Source: Tolypeutes matacus
Lineage: Eukaryota > Chordata > Mammalia > Cingulata > Chlamyphoridae
Assembly (NCBI GenBank): GCA_026826555.1
Contig: JAKSZT010038599.1
Span: forward strand, 1,145,843 to 1,209,842
Reading direction: 5' to 3'
DNA: 64,000 bases
The notes beneath the pieces were generated by a model. The model made no database searches. It saw only the letters and a program-made list of their open reading frames with translations, and was not told the DNA's origin. This document shows, in pieces, positions 56,947-64,000 of the stretch (within the stretch, counting starts at the first letter, position 1; each line of letters opens with the position of its first letter). Position numbers and translations under genes: made by a program.

Positions 56947-57554
56947 TGTGAGTTTTAATTTGGTGAGTCCCCAAAAAGATTATGTTTTTGAACTAATGCC
57001 TTCCTGTATTTGTGAGACAATTTGAATGTATTAGATTTGGCTAAGGGACCATGATTATATTACTTGATTAGATTGCTTTTGATTAGATTATGTCAGTGAT
57101 GGGTGAGTCTGGTTGGGTCTCCACCCTCTTACTGGAGCCTTATATAAACAGAGACACAGAGATAAAGAAACACAGAAAAGGGAACTCTGCCATTTTGACC
57201 CAGCCATGAGAGAGAGAGGCCTCAAGGATAACTAGCAGCCAAACCTGAGTCACAAAGCCCCCAAGAAACTCAGGCCGTGGAGCAGCTCATATGCCCGATC
57301 ACCCACAGCTGAGCTCTTGGAGATTGTGTTCCTTTAGGGGAAGGCAGAGACCTCAGGTAGATAAGCTACCATCTTGCCTTGCATGTGGCAGGATGCCAGT
57401 AGCTAACTTTGGTGTGAAAGCTTCTCTGATGGTGCCTTGATTTGGACATTTTTGCAGTATTGGAACTGTATGCTTTCACCCTTAATGAATTTCTCATTAG
57501 AAAGCCAACCCATTTCCGATACTTTGCATTGACAGCTTTTGGCAAACTAAGACA
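56947..57554 (+). mobile_element. Lineage-type solo LTR, subfamily A copy 3
   Basis: This 608-bp element starts TGTGAGTTTTAATTTGG and ends CAAACTAAGACA. Flanks CTCTT (56942-56946) and CTTTT (57555-57559) agree at 4 of 5. It shares TGAGTCCCCAAAAAGATTATG, TCTCCACCCTCTTACTGG, CACCCACAGCTGAGCTCTTGG, TTTGGACATTTTTGCAG and AAAGCCAACCCATTTCCGATACTTTGCATTG with the copies at 2359-2983 and 11738-13580. Confidence 0.87.
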
Positions 57555-57559
57555 CTTTT

Positions 57560-58034
57560 TGAAATATAAACTCTAAGATATCATACATATGAGCAACTAT
57601 AATGACAGAGAGACTCAATCAGGTAGTCAAAATTAATGTACCCATTAAATTTCTGTTTTTCATTAAAGTGACAGAGTAGTGAATGGATAATGAGTCAAGA
57701 AAACTTTATTTTCAGAGGAATTATAATAACAGAAATAAATAAAATTAATATATATGCCAGCATTATGCTGTTTGCCCCTATACTCATTCTCTTTCTCACT
57801 CTCCCTCCCTTTTCCTCTCCCTCCCACTCTCCCTCTCCCTTTTCCTATTTCATTTAACTCAAACAACACAATATGTACATAATGTAATTTTCCCCATTTT
57901 TCAAAGAGACAAATTAAAACCCTGAAATTTTTAGTAATTTGCTCAGGAAAACAAAATCACTATATGGTGTAGGCAGAAATTTAAATGCAATTCTCTCTGA
58001 CAAACACCTATACTCTTATTTGGTGGCTTAGGCT
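57560..58034. other. Unassigned DNA with CT-rich run
   Basis: Apart from a pyrimidine-rich run (57785-57846), no element was recognised. Confidence 0.5.
57785..57846 (+). repeat. CT-rich low-complexity run
   Basis: Repeated CTCCCTCC/CTCTCCCT blocks; on the other strand this gives the Gly/Arg/Glu-rich frame 57663-57869, which is not a gene. Confidence 0.93.
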
Positions 58035-58405
58035 TTTGTTCACAACATTTATTAAGTGCTTACCTTGGATTAGAAACTCTTTTAAGCAAGTGAGAAATTA
58101 AGATGACTTTTAGATGATCCTTGAATGTGAAGAGCTGATAGTATAGAGAGTGGACAAAGAAGTAAATGAAAAAACAAAACAAAACAGTAGATAATCGTTA
58201 ATAATTTCCTAAAAGAGAAGAGAAACAACATTGCCTAATTGCTTGGGGTTAGAAGGGTCCAGGAAAAGACTACTTTTCTTAAAGAAGAGGCAGAGTTTGC
58301 CCTGAAAAATTTAGCTGCATGTGAAAGAATATTTCAGATAGGCAGAGTAAAAATGACAAAGTATAACTGAGGAATCACAGGAGGCCTTACAAAACTGGAA
58401 TATAG
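58035..58405 (+). repeat. 'Family B' repeat, fourth copy
   Basis: ACAACATTTATTAAGTGCTTACCTTGG, AGAGCTGATAGTATAGAGAGTGGACAAAGAAG, TTTGCCCTGAAAAATTTAGCTGCATGTGAAAGAATATTTCAGATAGGCAGAG and GGAATCACAGGAGGCCTTAC parallel the other copies. Confidence 0.5.
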
Positions 58406-59754
58406 GATGTATTATTAGGACATTTTTTGGAAAATAAAATATGTATTAAGAGGGAAACAAAGAGTTAATGTCCCTGCAAGCAGACAATTTTCATTGCATG
58501 TTGATCCTCAATATGTGAAATAATTTAATAAATTTAAAATTTTTATTTTAAATATTAAATAAATCTGAAGCTGTAATATTTCTTAATATGCAATTTATCT
58601 AAACCTTACTTTGGAAATTTTCCTCATTTGGGTAGGAATGTTCCTATGTTTTGAGGGAAGAGTAACAGATGGTTCATGGTAATCGATAACACAAATCGTT
58701 TGAGGTTTTAGGTTTGCGTTTTCTATTTGTTTATTAAATGACTTTGAGAGAATTTGTTTGACATGAAATCAAAAGAGGTTTGTGGGAATTCTATTATCTA
58801 TTTCGTGATGATGCATAATGAGCTACTGAAAGAAGGATTAGTTACCTCTGCAGTTGAATAGTCAAAGGCAATGCATGTTTATTTTACTGTCAGGGAAACG
58901 CATCAACTTAGATGTTCTTTGCATATTTTGACAATCCAAATGGTGTGTTTCTTTTTCCATAGATAACCTCTAAATGCTACATCACAAGCCCAGATTATAC
59001 TCCATCTTTCTACTTTGGCATGTATTTCTGTGAAGGAAAATTTTCATGTATAATAAAACCCCAATTGAGAAACTGCCGTCATTTGTTCTTATCTGTTTCC
59101 CAATCCATGCTTTAATCATCAACATTTGTTAACCAGCCAATTATTTCCAGTGGGGGGTGTTATTTTCCTGTTTCTAAGTATTGAAAAAATAGGAATGAAT
59201 AAATCCTACATGGCAAATGGTAAATTAAAAGTAAATGGTAATTAGGCATTTTCTAAGATATAGGTAAGAAAAAATTTACCCCCAAGGACTTGGAGAGTGT
59301 CAGTAGAAAGATTTCTGGTAGCTCATTCCAGATGGACTTCTAATACACTGAATCTGTAAAGTGGTTTTAACTCTGAAGAACTCATATTTGTGTAACTTCA
59401 GCAAAATTTGTAGTTCTGTTACTATAAACTGACCATTGGCTTTTAATCTCTGAATTTACCTTACATTAGCCTCTTGCCAATGAATCACCAGAAAACCAGT
59501 GCTAAGGGCAAATTATACAGCTGCTTCTCTGTTCAAGTTGCCAAGGATTTGTAACAATGAACTGACTTACTTTTATAACATAATAAAAACTGTCATAATG
59601 AAATTCAACATGTCTATAATTATTAAGTTTACAGATTATTTAGCATACATCATTTGGCAGAGAGATTTATACTACTGCTTCCAATCCTTTGACTTCAAAA
59701 AAGTATTTCTATAAAAGCCTATCTATGTATCAAAATTAGGCAAAATAACAATTG
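58406..59754. other. Unassigned AT-rich DNA
   Basis: I recognise no repeat or gene here. A palindrome-like ATTTAAAATTTTTATTTTAAATATTAAAT stretch lies at about 58529-58560. Confidence 0.45.
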
Positions 59755-59845
59755 CTACCCGGATTTTGTGAGGATTAAATGAGAAAACTATGATGGTACC
59801 TAGTTTAGTACTTCAGACATGAGAAGATCTTCATCAATGCTTGAC
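59755..59845 (+). repeat. MIR SINE 3' fragment
   Basis: TTTTGTGAGGATTAAATGAGAAAACTATGATGGTACCTAGTTTAGTACTTCAGACAT.AGAAGATCTTCATCAAT follows the MIR 3' region ('TTGTTGTGAGGATTAAATGAGATAATGCATGTAAAGTGC...'). Confidence 0.7.
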
Positions 59846-60126
59846 ATGATGTCAAGAGACAAGAGAAATGTACAGCAATATTCCTTTTGATTTACTTAGG
59901 AATACATTATGTTTTCTTCAACTATTAATATACCCTTTCTTGTTCTTTGTCCTTGTTATTCTTTAAAAAAACATTACTTAATTTAAATGTTCTAATATGG
60001 TATTAAGTAAGGTATACCTCTGGAAAAATAAATGACAGGTACATTTAGAAAAAAATCAAAACAAAAAATGATACCGTGTGGAGTATTTTCATATTTTAAA
60101 TATGCTTCTAAAAAAATCTTAACATT
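59846..60126. other. Unassigned DNA upstream of the L1
   Basis: AT-rich DNA that forms the left flank of the L1 starting at about 60127. No feature was seen. Confidence 0.5.
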
Positions 60127-60137
60127 GAGAGGAGATC

Positions 60138-60146
60138 CAAGATGGC
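60138..60146 (+). promoter_or_regulatory. YY1-like site at the L1 start
   Basis: CAAGATGGC lies about 12 bases inside the L1. This is the YY1 core motif and the same position as in human L1, where YY1 sets the transcription start. The role here is inferred from the human element. Confidence 0.7.
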
Positions 60147-60699
60147 AACAGAGTAGGAGGCTCTAACAATCAGCTTGTCCCACAGGACAATAATAATCAG
60201 CCATGATCTGTCTGGATCAACTGCTTGGATGAGTCTGGAGACCAGACTAACACAGTACACCATCCAAGGAAGAACAGGAAGAGGAGACTGACCATCTGTG
60301 GTGAAGATTTGTGAGTAGATTCTTTCACAGATTTTTTGCAGAGGCAGTTCCCAAATACCCATTGGTGAGGGAGACCACTTCTGGACCCACTCCCTGGCTG
60401 GAAGCAGAAGCTCTTTTTCCCAAGAGCAGGGGAGAGGAAGTGGTCTGGCATCAACTACATCTGTTGATTAGGAGATTTGGCTACCTGGATTCCAATCTTG
60501 AGCACAGCTGAGGTTTGAACCTGCCCAAGCCACCAAGAAGCCAGCAGCATTTATGCTGTGTACACCCCTGGCAGGAATGGAAGCAGGGGTGACTGAAAAT
60601 CACTCTTGTCCCTAAGGGTGATAGGTATCAGATCCATGTGCCCAGTTTGGAAAGCCCCTGTGTAGGCCCCCACACCCAACAGGAGTGGAAATTGGATGC

Positions 60700-61290
60700 A
60701 GGTTGAACACTTTCTTGGGCAGAGCAGGCAGATTCATCTGGGCCCAAAAGCCCCCTGGAAGGAGAGAAAGCACACACTCTCTAATGGGCACATTACCCAG
60801 CCCACCTTGAAGGGCTGCTGCACACTCTGTGCCCCATGACAGAAAGGAAGTCCATACTCTCTCTGAGGCAGGGCAGGCAGATTTACTCCATCCATCTTAA
60901 AAGGTCTGCTACACACTTGGCCCCACATGCCCCTGGACAGACAGGAAGTGCACACTCTCTTGGGTAGCACTAGCAGATTCACCCAGCCCACCTTGAAGGG
61001 CTGATACACACTGGACTGAGAGGAAGTATGCACTCTTTCATGGGCAAATTGGACAGATTTACCCTGTTCACATTCAAAGGTCCTTTGCACACTATGCTCC
61101 AACACCTCCTGGAAGGAGGGGAGTTGCACATTCTCTCTGTAAGCAGTGTGGACAGGTTCACCTACCTACCTTGAACAGCTGTTGCACTCTCATCCCTAAG
61201 GTTCCCCGGGAAGGAGAAGAACCAAGAGCCTTCTGATCACTTTCTTGTAAGACAGTACAGACAGAGTCACCTCATCCACCTGAGGGGTGG
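60700..61290 (+). repeat. Diverged tandem units in the L1 5' UTR
   Basis: A module repeats about six or seven times: 'GGAAG-GCACACTCTCT-GGG-GCAGATTCACCCA-CCCACCTTGAAGGGCTGCTGCACAC'. Anchors with ACTCT, ATTCT or ACTTTCT occur at about 60709, 60776, 60856, 60954, 61032, 61130 and 61239. Spacing alternates near 80 and 98 bp, depending on whether a CCCCATGCCCCTGG-type tail is present. Similar monomer arrays occur in mouse L1 promoters. Confidence 0.8.
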
Positions 61291-61905
61291 GCAGTACATT
61301 GGATGGCAGTTGATCAGAGAACTCAGCTCTCAGGGGTTGGGAGCTGTACCACAGTTTCATCCCAGGTAGGCTGGCAACTTCAACCTCAACCATGCCCTCA
61401 CTATGAACTAAGCTAGCTGAGAATTAAAGCCACATAATAACCTTAGGGCAGCAGGGAACAACTGGATAAAGAATGCTACCTGCGGGTACTTTAGGAAAGA
61501 CTAGATTGGGAGAGACATCAAAGAGAAGATTGGAGGTCTTTATGGTCTCTTCTCCAGAGCACATTGGAATCTATCTCCCTTCATAGGTCCCCTGAGCCTG
61601 TTTTGACTGGGAAACCAGAGTTGGGAAGGTTATCTTCAGGGGGACACTTCTATCAATGTTAGCCCTCCAGAAAATAGCAGTGAGAGAAAACAAAAGAAAT
61701 ATTAAAAATATACAGAGGCAAATAAAAAACAAACAAAGCAAACGAACATTTAAGAAGGAGGAACCGAGGAAGCTTTAACTAAAAGCCAACCAATAAGAAA
61801 GCCATAGTCTAAAGAAAGAAACTGAGCACAGAATAAACACAGAAAAAAATCAAATGCCAAGACACCAGCAAAACAATTCCAAGCCATACTAAGAAACAGG
61901 AAGAT

Positions 61906-62750
61906 ATGGCCCAGCCAAAGGAACAAATTAACCTTTAGTTGAAACACAGGATTTGAGACAACTCGTCACAGATATTCAAACAAATCTTCATATTAAATTC
62001 AATGAGATTAAGGATATTAAGAAGTCACTGGTTGAATGCAAAGAGGAATTTGCAAAGAAAAATAACAGAACTTACAGGAATGGAAGAGAATAAAAATACA
62101 TTGGAGGAATATAATAGCAGATTTGAATTAGTTGAGGATCAAATAAGTGAATTGAAGAGCAAAGCGTCTGAATTTGAAAAGACAGGAGAACAGAAAGAGA
62201 AAAGAATGTAAAAAATGAACAGTATCTCAGGGAATTGAATGACAATGTGCAATGCACAAACATATGCATTATAGGTGTCTCAGAAGGAGAAGAAAATGGA
62301 AAAGGGGCAGAAAAAATATTTGAGGAAATGATGACCAAAATATTCCCAAACCTTATGAAAGATCTAAATATCAATATCCAAGAAAACAATGCACCCCAAA
62401 CAGAATAAATCTGGATAGACCCACTCTAGGGCACCTACTATTCAGAATTTCATATGCTAGAAATAAAGAGAGAATTCTGAAAGGACAAGAGAAAAACAAT
62501 TCATCACATATAAGGGACGCTCTAAGACTAAGTACCAATTTCTCATCAGAAACCATAGAGGCAAGAAGGCAATGGTATGATATATTAAAGGCTCTGAAAA
62601 AGAAAAACTGCCAATCAAGAATTCTTTATCCAGCAAAACTGTCCTTCAAAACTGAGGATGATTTTAAAGTCTTCAAAGATAAACAAAAAGCTAAGAGTAT
62701 GTCACCAAGAGAATGATTACAAGAGATACTAAAAGGAGTGCTGCAAACTG
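61906..62750 (+). pseudogene. L1 ORF1 remnant
   Basis: ORF1 starts at ATG 61906 (MAQPKEQINL), but a TAG at codon 11 ends it at once. The homology continues in other frames. The longest piece is 62002-62211 (ending GEQKEKRM), a coiled-coil-like Glu/Lys/Leu-rich stretch with EDQISELKSK, corresponding to 'EDRISELEDR' of L1 ORF1p. Later landmarks are GGTGTCTCAGAAGGAGAAGAAAATGG (GVPEGEE), TATGCTAGAAATAAAGAGAGAATTC, ACTAAGTACCAATTTCTCATCAGAAACC and the C-terminal GAGATACTAAAAGGAGTGCTGCA (EILKGVLQ). ORF1p is the RNA-binding trimeric chaperone of L1; this copy cannot make it. Confidence 0.88.
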
Positions 62751-62874
62751 AAAGAAAAGATGGGAGGGAGAGGCCTGGAAAAGAGGGTAGAAATGAAGGT
62801 TATTAGTAAGGGTAACAAAAAATGTTAAAAGACAGATAATAGTAAAATAGGTCAATGAATAGTCAAAAGATATC
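62751..62874 (+). mobile_element. L1 inter-ORF spacer
   Basis: A/G-rich spacer of about 124 bp (AAAGATGGGAGGGAGAGG...AATAGTCAAAAGATATC) between the ORF1 end and the ORF2 start. Confidence 0.75.
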
Positions 62875-64000
62875 ATGGGTGATATAAGTAATGTCTTTAT
62901 AGTAATAATATTAAATGTCAATGGATTGAACTCCCCAATCAAAAGACACATTCTGGCAGAATGGATTTTAAAAACATCAGCCACCTATATGCTGTCTATA
63001 AGAGACTCAACTTACATGCAAGGAACCAAATATACTGAAAGTAAAATGTTGGAAAAAGATATTCCACACCAAGAGTAATAAAAAAAAAGCTGGAGTAGTG
63101 ATACTATTATTTGAAAAAAATAGACTTTAAATACAAAACTGCTGTAAGATATGAAGAAGGACAATATATATTAATACAAGGAGCAATTCACCAAGAAAAA
63201 ATAAAAATTATAAATATTTATGCACCAAACATGGGTGCCCCAAAATACATGAGGCACACACTTGAAAAACTGAAGAGAGAAACAGATGCCTCTACAAAAA
63301 TAGTTGGAAACTTCAATACAACATTCTCATCTTTGGATAAAACAACTGGACAAAGGAACAATAAGGAAACAGAAAACTTGAGTAATATGATAAATGAACT
63401 AGGCCTCAGAGACATATATAGAAGATTGCACCCCCAAACAGCAAGCTATATATTCTTCTCAAGTACTCATGGATCTTTCCCCAGGATAGACCATATGTTG
63501 GGCCACAAAAAAAAAGTCCCAATAAATTTAAAAATACTTAAATTATACAAAGCATTATCTCTGGTCATAATGGAATGAAACTGGAAAATCAACAGCAGGT
63601 GAAGAAAGGAAAAACTCACAAATATATGGAGGTTAAACAACACACTCTTTAACAATCAGAGGGCCAAAGAAGAAATCACAAGAGAATTCAGTAAATATCT
63701 CAAGAGAAATGAAAAAAAGAACACAACAAATCAAAACCTATGGAATGCAGTGAAGGCAGTGCTGAGAGGGAAATTTATAGTCCTCAACACTTACATTAAA
63801 AAAGAAGAAAGAGCTAATATCAAAGACCTAACTGAACACCCACAGGAATTAGAAAAAGAAAAGCAAACTAATCCCAAAGTAAGCAGAAAGAAAGAAATAA
63901 CAAAGATAAAAGCATAAATAAATAAAATCGAGAACAACAACAACAAAAAACTATAGAGAGAATCAACAAAACCAAAACTTGATTAATTGAAAATATCAAC
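62875..64000 (+). pseudogene. L1 ORF2 remnant, endonuclease domain, runs off window
   Basis: The ATG at 62875 opens with IVIILNVNGLNSPIKRH, the start of the apurinic-endonuclease-like domain (compare ITILTLNINGLNSAIKRH). It loses frame near the QETH region. The frame resumes at 63111-63578 with IINIYAPNMGAP, IVGNFNTTFSSLD and RIDHMLGH. The catalytic Asp of GDFN is Asn here (codon at 63309). At SDH the sequence reads S-G-H, in a different frame, after an A-run slip near 63508. From 63590 on, homology continues (ATGGAGGTTAAACAACACACTC, CTATGGAATGCAGTGAAGGCAGTGCTGAGAGGGAAATTTATAG, AAAGAAGAAAGAGCTAATATCAAAGACCTAACTGA). The reverse transcriptase would lie beyond 64000. It is inactive. Confidence 0.92.

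Larger units (their letters stand above)
60127..61905 (+). mobile_element. L1 5' UTR of a full-length-type L1
   Basis: The element begins GAGAGGAGATCCAAGATGGCAACAGAGTAGG, the canonical start of full-length mammalian L1s. About 1.8 kb of relatively GC-rich sequence precedes ORF1. The middle (about 60700-61290) is made of diverged tandem units. L1 5' UTRs act as internal RNA polymerase II promoters, so this was presumably the promoter when active. The rest of the element runs to the window end. Confidence 0.88.

Noticed and set aside
57663..57869. Gly/Arg/Glu-rich antisense frame
   Set aside because: It is generated by the CT-rich low-complexity run.
60734..61161. 131-codon and 60-codon antisense frames with repeated residues
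   Set aside because: The repetition comes from the tandem DNA units of the L1 5' UTR; no start, signal or homology supports a protein.
60700..61290. CRISPR-like direct repeats
   Set aside because: Units are contiguous, diverged and of 80-98 bp, without spacers, and sit inside a mammalian L1.

Overview
This window looks like placental-mammal nuclear DNA with no recognisable protein-coding, rRNA or tRNA gene. It is AT-rich, has no long open reading frame outside retrotransposon remnants, and is densely layered with interspersed repeats. The old layers (MIR, L2, MLT1-type ERVL-MaLR LTRs, hAT/Charlie-type mini-transposons, L1M-type L1) are mammal- or eutherian-wide. The younger layers are tRNA-derived SINEs in single and dimeric form, a family of 450-625 bp LTRs, and L1s with a distinctive 3' UTR. 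From memory these match families of Xenarthra, most likely a sloth rather than an armadillo. That lineage call is an inference and was not checked against any database.

Layout. 1-9,600: MIR, MLT1, two lineage-type solo LTRs (1609-2073; 2359-2983), a hAT mini-element, L2, another hAT copy and a dimeric SINE. 11,470-14,950: a three-layer nest (MLT1 LTR > younger LTR > antisense L1 3' end) followed by a monomeric SINE. 15-31 kb: mostly unassigned AT-rich DNA with one hAT mini-element, simple repeats (including a 262-bp homopurine tract), a recurring unnamed mammalian repeat ('family B') and an old antisense L1 piece. 31.5-36.4 kb: a dimeric SINE and an unassigned, slightly GC-richer block. 36.4-43.2 kb: a second three-layer nest (MLT1 > antisense L1 3' end > LTR), an MLT1 split by a hAT element, an old L1/HAL1-like piece and a truncated L1 with a duplicated 3' end. 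45.2-52.1 kb: a nearly complete but dead L1M, itself carrying an 82-bp retroposed insertion and a solo LTR. 52.4-59.8 kb: MIR, an antisense MaLR LTR, and two lineage-type solo LTRs, one with a new hairpin. 60.1 kb to the end: the 5' part of a full-length-type L1, with a YY1-like site, a tandem-repeat 5' UTR, broken ORF1 and the broken endonuclease part of ORF2. It runs off the window.

Nothing here works together as a pathway. What the window records is insertion history: many boundaries are fixed to the base by target-site duplications (TSDs), so the order of events can be read directly. I found no undescribed gene system. The most interesting items are the nested loci, a probable template-switch hairpin in an LTR, a duplicated L1 3' end and the tandem-unit L1 promoter region.
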